This document shows, piece after piece, positions 8,794 through 19,778 of a stretch of 64,000 nucleotides of DNA. Under the pieces are notes generated by a model. That model was not told the DNA's origin, made no database searches, and saw only the letters and a list, made by a program, of their open reading frames with translations. Source of the stretch: Mycolicibacter kumamotonensis (GTDB lineage: Bacteria > Actinomycetota > Actinomycetes > Mycobacteriales > Mycobacteriaceae); NCBI RefSeq assembly GCF_002086285.1, contig NZ_MVHU01000023.1:17291-81290 (forward strand), read 5' to 3'. A program made the translations under genes and the position numbers. Position 1 is the first letter of the stretch. Every line of letters begins with the position of its first letter.

Positions 8794-10062
8794 TCAGACG
8801 TGGATCTTGCCCTCGGCGGCAGCCAAGCCGATGTCGGTGCGGAAGTGACTGCCCGGCAAGCGAATCGAGCTGAGCGTCCGGTAGGCGGCAGCGCGTGCCG
8901 CGGCCAGGTCGACGCCTGTACCCACCACCGAGAGCACCCGGCCACCGGAGGACACCACCGCCCCGTCGTCGCGGTGGGCCGTACCGGCATGCAACACGTG
9001 GTCGCCCTCTGCGCCCACGATCACGTCGCCGACCCGCGGCCGGCCCGGGTAGTTCTCGGCGGCCAGCACGACCGTCACCGCCGCGCCGTCGCGCCAGCGC
9101 AGCGCACCGAACTCACCGAGTCCGCCGGTGGCGGCGGCGTGCAGCAGCTGCCCAAGCGGCGACTCCAGCAAGGCCAGTACCGCTTGGGTCTCCGGATCAC
9201 CGAAGCGGCAGTTGAATTCGACCACCGCGGGCCCGGTCGATGTCATCGCCAGACCGGCGTACAGCAGTCCGGCGAACCGGCTGCCACGGCGCACCAGCTC
9301 AGCCGCGACCGGCTTGACGATGTCGGCGACGATGGCCGCCACAGCCTCCCGGGACAGCCAGGGCAACGGGGCGTAAGCCCCCATACCGCCGGTGTTGGGA
9401 CCGGTGTCGCCCTCGCCGACGCGTTTGAAGTCTTGTGCGGGCAGCAACGGCACCACCGTGTCGCCATCGACGATGCAGAACAGTGAGAGTTCGGGCCCGT
9501 CGAGAAAGGATTCCAACAGCACCGGATGGCCGGAATCGAGCAGCCCGGCGGCGTGCGCGCGCGCCGCGGCGCGATCGGGCGTCACCACCACCCCTTTTCC
9601 GGCCGCCAGCCCGTCGTCCTTGACCACCCAGGCCGCCTCGCCGGCGTCCGGGCCGAATCGGCCGAGAGCGGCGTCTAGGTCGGCGGGGCTGTCGACGATC
9701 TCCGAGCGGGCGGTGCGCACACCGGCTGCGGCCATCACGTCTTTGGCGAAGGCCTTCGAGCCCTCGATACGGGCCGCGTCCTTCGACGGCCCGAAGCAGG
9801 CGATCCCGGCGGCGCGTACCGCATCGGCGACGCCCAGCACCAATGGCACTTCCGGCCCGATCACCACCAGGTCGGCCTCGACCTCGCGAGCCAAGGCGGT
9901 GACCGCCGGACCGGAGGTGATGTCGACGTCGCGCTGCTCGGCCACCGCCGCGGTGCCCGCATTGCCGGGGGCGATCACCAGATGATCGACCTTGGGGTCG
10001 TTACGAAGGGCCGTGAGCAGCGCATGTTCCCGGGCGCCGGAACCGATCACCAGGACGCGCAT
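8794..10062 (-). CDS. purD: Phosphoribosylamine--glycine ligase
   Basis: Second enzyme of de novo purine synthesis, joining phosphoribosylamine and glycine with ATP. The 422-residue protein starts [16 protein letters not shown], the canonical PurD N-terminus, followed by the ATP-grasp core ([36 protein letters not shown]) and the metal/substrate loop [13 protein letters not shown] frame extending to 10218 is spurious because conserved sequence starts at ATG 10062. It corresponds to Mtb Rv0772, which is likewise next to Rv0771 and Rv0770 homologues. Confidence 0.97.
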   Translation of the reverse strand: MRVLVIGSGAREHALLTALRNDPKVDHLVIAPGNAGTAAVAEQRDVDITSGPAVTALAREVEADLVVIGPEVPLVLGVADAVRAAGIACFGPSKDAARIEGSKAFAKDVMAAAGVRTARSEIVDSPADLDAALGRFGPDAGEAAWVVKDDGLAAGKGVVVTPDRAAARAHAAGLLDSGHPVLLESFLDGPELSLFCIVDGDTVVPLLPAQDFKRVGEGDTGPNTGGMGAYAPLPWLSREAVAAIVADIVKPVAAELVRRGSRFAGLLYAGLAMTSTGPAVVEFNCRFGDPETQAVLALLESPLGQLLHAAATGGLGEFGALRWRDGAAVTVVLAAENYPGRPRVGDVIVGAEGDHVLHAGTAHRDDGAVVSSGGRVLSVVGTGVDLAAARAAAYRTLSSIRLPGSHFRTDIGLAAAEGKIHV

Positions 10063-10175
10063 GGGCGCCGCTCCTCTCGTTCCCCTCGCATCGTCGTCAG
10101 CGAGACGCGAGAAAAAGGATATCCAGGACCGTCGACCCGCCTGCCCGGGCGGCTCATTCCAGCGTGCCGGTCGGG

Positions 10176-11054
10176 TCAGGCGCCCGCCACCATGGCGTGC
10201 AGATCCTCGATAGACCACGGCGCCGAGCGTTGGTGATCGCGGTAGCCCAGCACCGCCGGGGTGGGGCGGTCGAATCGGCCGACAAAGCCCCCGGATGCCA
10301 GAAACACCGATCCGGTGACGCTGTTCGCCAGATCACTGGCCAGATAGGCGTACAGCGAGGCGACATAATCGGCCGGCGCGGGCTCCAGCGACGCCTGCAT
10401 GGTGAACTCATCGAGTAAGCCCCGGGCGTGCAGGTCGCGAATGTGTTGCTCATAGTCTGCACCGGTCGACAGCCGTGTCTTCGCGCCCGGACAGATCACG
10501 TTGGCCCGCACACCGTACTCCGCCAGCTCGGCAGCGACCGCCAGTGTCAACGCGTTGACCGCCCCCTTGCCGGCGGGATATCCGGTGCCGCCGTAATCGC
10601 CCAGGAAGGCCACCGACCCGCTGTTGACGATCGAGCCCCGTCGCTGTTCGGCCATGATCGGAGCGGCGGCCCGGCAGGTCTGGAAAGCCGTGCCGAGGTG
10701 AGCGTCGAGCAGTTCACCGAATTCCGCGCTGGTGATCGACAGAATCGACGACCCGGGCGGTTCGGCGACACCGGCGCAGTTGATCAGAACGTCGACGCTG
10801 CCGTACTCCTCCCGACACACCGCCATCAGGGCCGCGGCGGTCGCCTCGTCGCTGGCGGCCCCGGCGACACCGATGGCCCGCCCGCCCGAGCCGGTGATGG
10901 CCTGCACTGCATTGTCAACGGCAGCGGGGTCCCGGCCGTTGACCACCACTCCCGCACCGCACACCGCGAGCTGTTCGGCGACAGCCCGGCCGATGCCCCG
11001 GCTGCCCCCGGCCACGACGGCTCCCCTTGCGGCCAGCAAGGTTTCGTCGGTCAT
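10176..11054 (-). CDS. Short-chain dehydrogenase/reductase
   Basis: A 292-residue classical SDR. Visible are the nucleotide-binding loop GGSRGIGRA (residues about 17-25), NCAG in place of NNAG, the catalytic Ser in VNSGSVAF, and the YxxxK pair in [10 protein letters not shown]. The C-terminus is longer than usual (about 40 residues after the GGFVGRF end). Its ATG overlaps the stop of the upstream enoyl-CoA hydratase by four bases, so they are translationally coupled. As I recall, Mtb has no counterpart between Rv0771 and purD. The likely role is oxidation of a hydroxyacyl or alcohol intermediate; the substrate is unknown. Confidence 0.85.
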   Translation of the reverse strand: MTDETLLAARGAVVAGGSRGIGRAVAEQLAVCGAGVVVNGRDPAAVDNAVQAITGSGGRAIGVAGAASDEATAAALMAVCREEYGSVDVLINCAGVAEPPGSSILSITSAEFGELLDAHLGTAFQTCRAAAPIMAEQRRGSIVNSGSVAFLGDYGGTGYPAGKGAVNALTLAVAAELAEYGVRANVICPGAKTRLSTGADYEQHIRDLHARGLLDEFTMQASLEPAPADYVASLYAYLASDLANSVTGSVFLASGGFVGRFDRPTPAVLGYRDHQRSAPWSIEDLHAMVAGA

Positions 11055-11803
11055 GACGTCGAGGTAAACGCCGCCAGCGCCTCGGCGTTGGCGCCGGCGC
11101 CCATGAGCTCGACGAAGAAGGCGTTCTCCCGCTCGCGCGCGGCCGCCACCTCGGGCCGCGTCGGTGCGGTGATGCTCTGTTTGACCGCCATCAGGCTGGC
11201 CAGCGGTCGCGCAGCGAGGATTTCGGCGTGCCGAAGAGCCTGCCCCATCAGGTCATCGGGCTCGCAGACCTTCCAGACCAGGCCCATCTCGAGGGCCTGC
11301 TGGGCGGTGATCCACTCCGAGGACATCAACAGCCACGCGGCGTTCTGGCGACCGATCAACTGCGGCAACAGATATGACGACGCCGCCTCGGGTGCGACGC
11401 CGAGGCTGGTGAACGGGCACATCAGCCGCGCGGTCGTGGACATGAACGCCAGATCGGCAAACCCGAGGATCGTGGTGCCGATCCCGATGCCGAGTCCGTT
11501 GACCGCGCAGATCAACGGCTTGGCGAATGCGCTGAGCGCGTCGATCAGTCCCAGAAAGCCGTGGCGGCCCGGAGTGAAATCCGTTGCGGTGACCCGCGCC
11601 TGCATCTCCTTGAGGTCGGTGCCTGCGCTGAAGGCCCGGCCGGCGCCGGTGAGCACCACTACTGCCACCTCGGGATCCTCCGCTGCTTGCAGCAGCGCCT
11701 CGGTGGTGGCGTCGTAGAGCGCTTCGTTGAAGGCGTTGAGCGCCTCGGGCCTGGCCAAGGTCAGAATTCGCACTCGCCCGGCGGTGGTGATCTCCAGCGT
11801 CAT
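11051..11803 (-). CDS. Enoyl-CoA hydratase/isomerase family protein
   Basis: A 250-residue crotonase-fold enzyme from ATG 11803 (MTLEITTAGRVRILTLARPE). The oxyanion-hole segments are present: GRAFSAGTDLKEMQ and NGLGIGIGTTILGFADLAF. The usual active-site Glu region reads TSLGVAPEAASSYLLPQLIG, as in many isomerase-like members. It lies 16 bases downstream of the carboxymuconolactone-decarboxylase-like gene and overlaps the next SDR by four bases. It probably acts on an unsaturated acyl-CoA together with the SDR. The exact reaction cannot be told from sequence. Confidence 0.85.
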   Translation of the reverse strand: MTLEITTAGRVRILTLARPEALNAFNEALYDATTEALLQAAEDPEVAVVVLTGAGRAFSAGTDLKEMQARVTATDFTPGRHGFLGLIDALSAFAKPLICAVNGLGIGIGTTILGFADLAFMSTTARLMCPFTSLGVAPEAASSYLLPQLIGRQNAAWLLMSSEWITAQQALEMGLVWKVCEPDDLMGQALRHAEILAARPLASLMAVKQSITAPTRPEVAAARERENAFFVELMGAGANAEALAAFTSTS

Positions 11804-11819
11804 TTCGTTCTCCGCATCC

Positions 11820-12245
11820 TCAACCGCTTCCATGCATGTCCAGCGCGGCGTCGACGTTGGCCTTCTTGTCTTCGGGCTTGCCCGCGGCGGCGGCCTTGCG
11901 GCGCTTGGCGATGACCTGCTCGACCACACCGTTGAGCACCGAACCGAGCGGGAAGCCGACGTAGTGGGTCAAGAAGATCGGCAGTTCGCGCAGCTCGTCC
12001 TCGGTCAGTTCCTCGTTGTGCAGTGCGGCGTTGACCTGGATCTCGGCCAGGTCTTTCAGCCCGAGGGCGGTGACCACCGACAGCGTCATCAATCGCTTGT
12101 CGCGCATGGAAAGTCCGGGCCGGGTCCAGATTCGTCCGAACAGGTGGTCGGCGGTGAGTGCGAAGTATTCGCCGGGCATGTCCGGCATCTCCCAGGCGTA
12201 GACCTCGTTCATCTTGGCCAGGCCGATACGGCGCAGTTCGTCCAT
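11820..12245 (-). CDS. Carboxymuconolactone decarboxylase-family protein (Rv0771-like)
   Basis: A 141-residue all-helical protein of the CMD/AhpD superfamily: DHLFGRIWTRPGLSMRDKRLMTLSVVTALG and IQVNAALHNEELTEDELRELPIFLTHYVGFP match the family core. The CxxC pair of peroxidase-active AhpD members is absent, so a redox role is unlikely. Its size and its position next to 3-hydroxyisobutyrate-dehydrogenase-like and purD genes match Mtb Rv0771. The true substrate in mycobacteria is not known. Confidence 0.88.
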   Translation of the reverse strand: MDELRRIGLAKMNEVYAWEMPDMPGEYFALTADHLFGRIWTRPGLSMRDKRLMTLSVVTALGLKDLAEIQVNAALHNEELTEDELRELPIFLTHYVGFPLGSVLNGVVEQVIAKRRKAAAAGKPEDKKANVDAALDMHGSG

Positions 12246-12255
12246 CAGATCTCTC

Positions 12256-13119
12256 CTAGTCCTCGGTGTGCGGCACGCCCATGCCGGCAGCGAGCTCGGT
12301 CAGCGCCACCTGGGCGAGCGGAAGGTCGACCCCGGTGGCCCGCCCCAATCCCAGGGCCAGGCTCAGGTCCTTCTCCCCGAGCCCGCGGGTGTGGGTGAAC
12401 GCCTCGCGCAGGAAGTGGTCAGCGGGCAGGGGCGCCGTGGAGTCGAGCAACATGATCGCTCCGGGCCCGCCGGTGAGCGCATCGGTGTGTCGCACGACGC
12501 GGCCCAGCGCCTGCAGATCCAGCCCGGCCGCCTCGGCCAATTTCATGGCCTCCCCGGCCGCGGCATAGGCGGTGAACGTCAACATGTTGCGGGCCAGCTT
12601 CATCCGGGTTCCGGCGCCGGGCTCCCCGGCGTGGATGACCAGTGACGCCCAACACTTGAACGCCGGCTTGATCTGTTCGTAGACCGCGCGTTCGGCGCCG
12701 ACCATGGTAGCCAGCTGGCCCTTCTGGGCGGCACCGGCGCCACCGCTGACCGGGGCGTCGATGACATGAATGCCCTGCGGCTTGAGGGCCTCGGCCAGCT
12801 CGGCGGCCGTAGTGTCGGCGATCGTCGAATGGATGGCGATGACGGTGCCCGGCTTGGCGTTGGCCGCCAGTTCGGCGACGACTTCGCGCACCTGGGCGTC
12901 GTCGAGGACTGTGACGCTGATGATGTCGGCCGAGGCGGCGACGCCGGCGATGCTGTCGGCCTGCTTGGCCCCAGCTTCGGTCAGCGGGGCCATCGCTTCG
13001 GCCCGCACATCGAATACCGTTACGCCACCGGGCCAATCGACCAGGCGCTGGGCCATCGGCGCACCCATGTTCCCGAGCCCGATGTAGCCGAGGCGGGGCT
13101 GCGTGTCAGTCGTGCTCAT
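12256..13119 (-). CDS. NAD(P)-dependent 3-hydroxyisobutyrate-dehydrogenase-like enzyme (Rv0770-like)
   Basis: A beta-hydroxyacid dehydrogenase of 287 residues from ATG 13119. It opens with the Rossmann motif GYIGLGNMGAPMAQRLV, carries the substrate-binding DAPVSGGAGAAQKGQL segment, and has the catalytic Lys in RMKLARNMLTF. Its ATG overlaps the stop of the upstream SDR by four bases. It matches Mtb Rv0770 in type and neighbourhood. The substrate is inferred only at class level (a small beta-hydroxy acid or a semialdehyde pair). Confidence 0.9.
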   Translation of the reverse strand: MSTTDTQPRLGYIGLGNMGAPMAQRLVDWPGGVTVFDVRAEAMAPLTEAGAKQADSIAGVAASADIISVTVLDDAQVREVVAELAANAKPGTVIAIHSTIADTTAAELAEALKPQGIHVIDAPVSGGAGAAQKGQLATMVGAERAVYEQIKPAFKCWASLVIHAGEPGAGTRMKLARNMLTFTAYAAAGEAMKLAEAAGLDLQALGRVVRHTDALTGGPGAIMLLDSTAPLPADHFLREAFTHTRGLGEKDLSLALGLGRATGVDLPLAQVALTELAAGMGVPHTED

Positions 13120-13868
13120 GACCGGATGATCTGTCCGCCGTCGACATTGAAGATCTGCCCGGTGATCCACGATGCGGAATCCGACAACAGGAACAGGCAC
13201 ATCGGGACCAGGTCTTCGGGCGTACCCATCCGGGCCAGCGGCAGCTGCTGCACCATCTGCTTGACGATGGCCTGCGGGGTGGTGGTCCGGTTGGCCTCGG
13301 TGTCGATCGGACCGGGTGCGATCGCGTTGATCCGGATATTGCGCCAGCCCAGTTCGCGGGAGAGCTGCTGGGTCAGGCCGTTGATGCCGACCTTGGCCAG
13401 GCCGTAGAAGTTCGAGTAAACCCATGCCGCAGTGGAGGACTGGTTGACGATCGCACCGCCGCCGCGCTTGGCCATGTGCTCATAGACCGCGCGTGTGCAG
13501 ATCAGCGCACCGTCCAGATTCACCCGCATGAACTTCTCGTAGTAGTCCCACGGCACGGTCAGCAGGCCGTCGAGCTTCATTCCACCGAAGATCGCGGCGT
13601 TGTTGACCAGATAGTCGATCCCGCCGAACTCCGCCACCGCCGCGTCGGCCATGGCCTGCGCCGACTCGGGATCTGAGACATCGACACGCACCGCGAGTGC
13701 CTTGCCTCCGTCGGCGACGATCTGCTTGGCCACACTTTGCGCACCCTCGGTGTTGATGTCGGCGACCACCACCGCGGCCCCCTCGGCGGCGAGCGCCTGG
13801 GCGTACGCCTGGCCGATCCCGCCTCCGGAACCGGTAACGATGGCCACCTTGCCGTCGAATTGCCCCAT
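13116..13868 (-). CDS. Short-chain dehydrogenase/reductase (Rv0769-like)
   Basis: A 250-residue classical SDR starting MGQFDGKVAIVTGSGGGIG. It has NNAA in place of NNAG, the catalytic Ser in VNQSSTAAW, YGLAK with Tyr and Lys correctly spaced, and the C-terminal GQIFNVDGGQII. An AAGGAG ribosome site lies nine bases before ATG 13868, which decides this start over ATG 13877. It is located 34 bases after the aldehyde dehydrogenase stop, as Rv0769 follows Rv0768 in Mtb. Confidence 0.9.
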   Translation of the reverse strand: MGQFDGKVAIVTGSGGGIGQAYAQALAAEGAAVVVADINTEGAQSVAKQIVADGGKALAVRVDVSDPESAQAMADAAVAEFGGIDYLVNNAAIFGGMKLDGLLTVPWDYYEKFMRVNLDGALICTRAVYEHMAKRGGGAIVNQSSTAAWVYSNFYGLAKVGINGLTQQLSRELGWRNIRINAIAPGPIDTEANRTTTPQAIVKQMVQQLPLARMGTPEDLVPMCLFLLSDSASWITGQIFNVDGGQIIRS

Positions 13869-13902
13869 CTGCGCCATCTCCTTTGAATCCTGTGTTCGTA
13901 AG

Positions 13903-15369
13903 TCAGTTCGCTGCTGTCGCAATCGCTTTGGTTTCCAGATATTCCTCGAACCCGGCGACACCCATCTCCCGGCCGATGCCGGACTGCTTGTACCCGCCGA
14001 ACGGCATGTCCGCGGAGTACCAGACCCCGCCGTTGACGTTGACGGTGCCGGCGCGCAGCCGGGCCGCCACCCCGGCCGCCCGGTCGGCGTCGGCACCGTA
14101 GACCGTTGCCGACAACCCGTAAGGCGAGTCGTTGGCGATGCGCACCGCGTCGTCGTCGCCGTCGTGGGCGATCACGGTCAGTACCGGGCCGAAGATCTCC
14201 TCGCGGGCCACCCGGGCCTCATTGGTCAGCCCCGCGATCACGGTGGGTTCGATGAAGAAGCCGGCGGGCTGGTCGGCCGGGCGCCCGCCACCGCAGGCGA
14301 ACTCACCGCCCTCGGCCAGGGCCAGGTCCAGGTAGCTCTGCACCCGGTCACGCTGGCGTGCCGAGATGACCGGGCCACACACCGTGCCCGGCTTGGTGGG
14401 GTCGCCCGGCTTGATCGAGCCCATGGTGCCGGCCGCGATGGCGACCGCCTCGTCATAGCGCGCCCGCGGCACCACCAGCCGGGTGGTGATCGCGCAGCCC
14501 TGCCCGGCGTGCAGGCAGACCGAGAACCCCGCCACCGAACAGGCCGCGGCCAGGTCGGCGTCGTCGAGCACCACGAACGCGGACTTACCGCCCAACTCCA
14601 AGAAGACCTTCTTGACGGTGGCTGCCGCGTCGGCCATCACGCTGCGGCCGGTGGCCGTCGAGCCGGTGAACGAAACCATGTCCACCCGAGGGTCTTTGGC
14701 GAGCATGGCGCCCAGCGCGTGGTCGGTGGACGTGACGATGTTGACCACACCCGGGGGGATGTCGGTGTGCTCGGCGATCAGCTCGCCGATGACCGCCGCG
14801 ACCCACGGGGTATCCGGTGCGGGCTTGAGCACCATGGTGTTGCCGGCGGCCAGTGCCGGGCCGAGCTTGGCCAGGTTGATCTGGTGCGGGAAGTTCCACG
14901 GGGTGATGGCGCCGACGACACCGACCGCCTCTCGCACCACCGACCGCCGGGTGGGGATACCCAGCGGGGCGGCCTGCCCGAGATCTTGGGTCCACTCATA
15001 GCGTTCGGCGGTGTCCGCGGCGAATCCCAGGTCGGCGATCGGGCCTTCGAGCTGGGCGCCGGCGGTGAGCATCCGCGGCGCGCCCACCTCGGAGATCGTC
15101 AGCTCCCGCAACTCTTCCAGGTGCTCGCCCAGCACGTCGCGGAGCTGGCGCACGCAGCGCACCCGCAGCTCGGTGTTGGTTGACCAGTCGGTGTCGTCGA
15201 AGGCCCGCCGGGCCGCGTCGATGGCGCGGTCCATGTCGGCGCCGTCGGCGTTGGCCGCCTCGCCGAGCACCTCCTCGGTGGCCGGGTTGACGGTGGCGAA
15301 GCCGCCGGCCCCGCCGGGGGTGAGCTTGCCGTCGATGAGCAGTCGGCTCACGCCGTCGATTAGCGCCAT
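13903..15369 (-). CDS. aldA: NAD-dependent aldehyde dehydrogenase (Rv0768-like)
   Basis: A full-length 488-residue aldehyde dehydrogenase. Diagnostic motifs: TPWNFPHQINL (cofactor site), FTGSTATGRSVM, the general base Glu in FLELGGKSAF, the nucleophile Cys in LHAGQGCAITTR, and GPVLTVIAHD in the C-terminal domain. It begins ATG 15369 behind a GAGGGAG ribosome site. It heads the leftward operon through Rv0769/0770/0771-like genes and diverges from a TetR gene. A GGACA-N2-TGTCC operator lies about 42 bases upstream of its start codon, so it is probably controlled by that TetR protein. Symbol follows the Mtb name. Confidence 0.92.
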   Translation of the reverse strand: MALIDGVSRLLIDGKLTPGGAGGFATVNPATEEVLGEAANADGADMDRAIDAARRAFDDTDWSTNTELRVRCVRQLRDVLGEHLEELRELTISEVGAPRMLTAGAQLEGPIADLGFAADTAERYEWTQDLGQAAPLGIPTRRSVVREAVGVVGAITPWNFPHQINLAKLGPALAAGNTMVLKPAPDTPWVAAVIGELIAEHTDIPPGVVNIVTSTDHALGAMLAKDPRVDMVSFTGSTATGRSVMADAAATVKKVFLELGGKSAFVVLDDADLAAACSVAGFSVCLHAGQGCAITTRLVVPRARYDEAVAIAAGTMGSIKPGDPTKPGTVCGPVISARQRDRVQSYLDLALAEGGEFACGGGRPADQPAGFFIEPTVIAGLTNEARVAREEIFGPVLTVIAHDGDDDAVRIANDSPYGLSATVYGADADRAAGVAARLRAGTVNVNGGVWYSADMPFGGYKQSGIGREMGVAGFEEYLETKAIATAAN

Positions 15370-15410
15370 CAGTCACTCCCTCAGCGTGGTTACGGTGCCC
15401 CAGCAAAATT

Positions 15411-15422
15411 GGACACTTGTCC
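15411..15422. promoter_or_regulatory. Candidate TetR operator 1 (aldehyde dehydrogenase side)
   Basis: GGACA-CT-TGTCC, a perfect 5-base inverted repeat with a 2-base centre, 42-53 bases upstream of the aldehyde dehydrogenase start. A second copy of the same motif stands at the divergent TetR gene, which makes a shared regulator likely. Confidence 0.6.
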
Positions 15423-15527
15423 GGCATTACTCGATCGAACCCTAGCCTCAGCATCGACTATCCCGCAACCCGCCGGGCGTGAAACCGTGCTTTCCCAGCA
15501 GACTTGCCTAACCAAACCGTCTTCAGC

Positions 15528-15546
15528 TACGTTGGACAGGTGTCCA
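15528..15546 (+). promoter_or_regulatory. Candidate leaderless promoter and TetR operator 2 (autoregulatory)
   Basis: TACGTT (15528-15533) fits a TAnnnT -10 box six bases before the GTG at 15540. The palindrome TGGACA-GG-TGTCCA (15533-15546, 6-base arms) overlaps the end of the -10 box, the predicted transcript start and the start codon. A repressor bound here would block its own transcription. The inner ten bases match operator 1 at 15411. Confidence 0.6.
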
Positions 15547-16142
15547 GCGAATCGGTGGCGGCAGTCACATCTACTGATGTCGCGACCCGTAACCGCCGCC
15601 AGGAGGAGACCTTTCGCAAGGTGCTGACCGCCGGCGTGGAGATGCTGCGCGAGAAGTCCTACGCGGATCTGACCGTTCGCGCTGTCGCCGCCCGGGCCAA
15701 GGTCGCCCCGGCGACCGCCTATACCTACTTCTCGTCGAAGAACCACCTGATCGCCGAGGTCTATCTGGACCTGGTCCGCCAGGTCCCCTACTTCACCGAC
15801 GTCAACCAGCCGATGCCCACGCGCGTCAACGAGGCGCTGCGCCACTTGGCGCTGGTGGTGGCCGACGAGCCCGAGGTGGCGGCGGCCTGCACCGCGGCGC
15901 TGCTCGGCGGCGGCGGCGAGCCGGCGGTCCGCACGGTGCGCGACCGGATCGGCGCCGAGATCCACCGGCGCATCGCCTCGGCGATCGGACCGGGCGCGGA
16001 CCCCCAGGTCGTCTCCGCGCTGGAGATGACGTTCTTCGGTGCCTTGGTCAACGCCGGCAGCGGCGCCTTCACCTACCACCAGATCACCGACCGGCTGGCC
16101 TACGTGGTCAGCCTGATCCTCGAATCAGGAGCATCACGATGA
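15540..16142 (+). CDS. TetR-family regulator of the cyp123/cyp51 region (Rv0767c-like)
   Basis: A 200-residue TetR protein from GTG 15540. Its HTH is RQEETFRKVLTAGVEMLREKSYADLTVRAVAARAKVAPATAYTYFSS in pattern (described here by its ends, RQEETF and YTYFSS), followed by a variable helical ligand domain. TTG 15504 is an alternative start, but the -10 box and operator position favour GTG 15540. Its stop overlaps the cyp123 ATG by four bases, so it is co-transcribed with the P450 operon and diverges from the aldehyde dehydrogenase operon. It likely binds the paired GGACA-N2-TGTCC sites and controls both directions. Inducer unknown. Confidence 0.88.
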   Translation: MSSESVAAVTSTDVATRNRRQEETFRKVLTAGVEMLREKSYADLTVRAVAARAKVAPATAYTYFSSKNHLIAEVYLDLVRQVPYFTDVNQPMPTRVNEALRHLALVVADEPEVAAACTAALLGGGGEPAVRTVRDRIGAEIHRRIASAIGPGADPQVVSALEMTFFGALVNAGSGAFTYHQITDRLAYVVSLILESGASR

Positions 16143-17374
16143 GCCTGCCGACCGTGATTTCCCAGACCTCCGGTCCGCCCGTCCTCAACCCGTACGACTA
16201 CGACTTCCACGAGGATCCGTTTCCGTATTACCGGCGGCTGCGCGACGAAGCGCCGGTGTATCACAACGAGGAACTGAACTTCTGGGCGATCTCTCGGCAT
16301 CAAGACGTCCTGCACGGATTCCGCAACAGTGACGCACTGTCCAACCGCGACGGTGTCTCCCTGGACCCCGTCTCCCGCGGCCCGCACGCCCAGCTGGTGA
16401 TGTCGTTTCTGGCGATGGACGATCCGCAGCACCTGCGGCTTCGCACCCTGGTGTCCAAGGGGTTCACCCCGCGCCGGATCCGCGAGCTCGAGCCGCAGGT
16501 GGTTCGGCTGGCGCGCCAGCATCTGGACAGCGCGATCCAGCCGGGCTCCGACGGCACCTGCTCGTTCGACTTCATCAATGACTTCGCCGGCAAGCTGCCG
16601 ATGGACGTCATCTCCGAGCTGATGGGTGTTCCCGAAGCGGACCGCGCGCGGATCCGAGAGCTGGCCGACGGGGTGCTGCACCGCGAGGACGGGGTCACCG
16701 ATGTGCCCCCGTCGGCGATCCAGGCGTCGGTGGATCTGATGACCTACTACAACGAGATGATCGCCGACTTCAAGAAGAACCCGGCGGACAATCTGACCTC
16801 GGCGCTGCTGGAGACCGAGGTCGACGGCGACCGGCTCGGCGACCAGGAGATCCTGGCGTTCCTGTTCCTGATGGTGATCGCCGGCAACGAGACCACCACC
16901 AAGTTACTGGGCAGCTCCATCTACTGGGGGCACCGCAACCGTGACCAGCTGACGTCGGTGTTCGCCGACCGCTCCCGAATCCCGCTGTGGGTGGAGGAGA
17001 CGCTGCGCTATGACACGCCCAGCCAGATCCTGGCGCGCACCGCCGCGCAGGACTACACCCTGCACGGCACCACCATCCCGGCCGGTGACGTGGTGCTGTT
17101 GCTTCCCGGCTCCGGAAATCGCGACGAGCGAATCTTCGATGACCCCGACGAATTCCGGATCGGCCGTGACATCGGTTCCAAGCTGCTCAGTTTCGGTAGC
17201 GGCGCCCACTTCTGCCTCGGTGCGCACCTGGCCCGGATGGAAGCTCGGGTGGCGCTCGACGAACTGTTCAATCGGATCAGCGACTACCAGGTCGACGAAG
17301 CCAACGCCGTGCGGGTGCATTCCTCCAACGTGCGCGGCTTCGCCGACCTGCCGATCACCGTCAAGGAGGCGTAA
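16139..17374 (+). CDS. cyp123: Cytochrome P450 (CYP123-like, Rv0766c)
   Basis: A 411-residue bacterial P450. The I-helix oxygen-binding motif is MVIAGNETTTKLLG, the ExxR pair lies in EETLRYD, and the heme-thiolate loop is FGSGAHFCLGAHLAR. Length and motifs are complete. Position directly after the TetR gene and before an SDR and cyp51 matches Mtb Rv0766c. The physiological substrate of CYP123 is not established. It overlaps the TetR stop by four bases and abuts the next gene. Confidence 0.9.
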   Translation: MSLPTVISQTSGPPVLNPYDYDFHEDPFPYYRRLRDEAPVYHNEELNFWAISRHQDVLHGFRNSDALSNRDGVSLDPVSRGPHAQLVMSFLAMDDPQHLRLRTLVSKGFTPRRIRELEPQVVRLARQHLDSAIQPGSDGTCSFDFINDFAGKLPMDVISELMGVPEADRARIRELADGVLHREDGVTDVPPSAIQASVDLMTYYNEMIADFKKNPADNLTSALLETEVDGDRLGDQEILAFLFLMVIAGNETTTKLLGSSIYWGHRNRDQLTSVFADRSRIPLWVEETLRYDTPSQILARTAAQDYTLHGTTIPAGDVVLLLPGSGNRDERIFDDPDEFRIGRDIGSKLLSFGSGAHFCLGAHLARMEARVALDELFNRISDYQVDEANAVRVHSSNVRGFADLPITVKEA

Positions 17375-18198
17375 GTGCCACGTTTCGATCCACCCCCGGC
17401 CCGGCGGCCCGCGATCATCACGGGCGCATCCTCGGGCATCGGTGCCGCCACGGCTGAAGAGCTGGCCCGCCGCGGTTTCCCGGTGGCACTCGGAGCCCGC
17501 CGCGCGGATAAGCTGGCGGAGCTCGTCGACAAGATCCGCGCCGACGGCGGTGAGGCGGTCGCTTTTCCGCTGGATGTCACCGACGTCGAGTCAGTGAAAT
17601 CTTTTGTGGCCCAGAGCATTGATGCGCTGGGTGAGATCGAGCTGCTGGTCTCCGGCGCCGGCGACATGTTCCCCGGCCGCATCCACGAGATGAGCACGGA
17701 GGCGTTCAACGACCAGATCCAGGTCCACCTGATCGGCGCCAACCGGCTCGCCACCGCAGTGGTGCCGGACATGGTGGCCCGCAGGCGCGGCGACGTGATC
17801 TTCGTCGGCTCCGATGTCGCACTGCAGCAGCGTCCACACATGGGTGCCTACGGCGCCGCCAAAGCGGCACTCGTGGCCATGGTGAGCAACATGCGAATGG
17901 AACTGGAAGGCACCGGGGTTCGCGCTTCGATCGTGCATCCCGGACCGACCCTTACCGAGATGGGCTGGAAGCTCTCCGCCGAGCAGGTGGGTCCGATGCT
18001 TGAGGACTGGGCCAAGTGGGGCCAGGCCCGGCACAGCTACTTCCTGCGGCCTGCCGACCTGGCCCGCGCCATCGCATTCGTCGCGGAGACACCGCGCGGT
18101 GCGCACATCGTCAACCTGGAGGTGCAGCCGGAGGCGCCGCTGCACGACACCGACTCCGACCGTCAGCACCTGCAATTGGGCGAGGAAGGAATGCCGTC

Positions 18199-18202
<4 letters not shown>
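17375..18202 (+). CDS. Short-chain dehydrogenase/reductase (Rv0765c-like)
   Basis: A 275-residue SDR starting at GTG 17375, immediately after the cyp123 stop. It has GASSGIGAATAEELARRG, SGAG in place of NNAG, FVGSDVAL with the catalytic Ser, and YGAAK. The final four bases overlap the cyp51 start (ATGA). Same type and place as Mtb Rv0765c. By context it may oxidise or reduce a P450 product, but the substrate is unknown. Confidence 0.9.
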
Positions 18203-19775
<1,573 letters not shown>

Positions 19776-19778
19776 GCG

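Noticed and set aside
8320..9486. 388-residue plus-strand open frame
   Set aside because: Antisense to purD and to the small membrane protein; no motif.
10137..10152. CCGCC/GGCGG hairpin between purD and the SDR
   Set aside because: A five-base GC stem is expected by chance at this base composition and has no further support.
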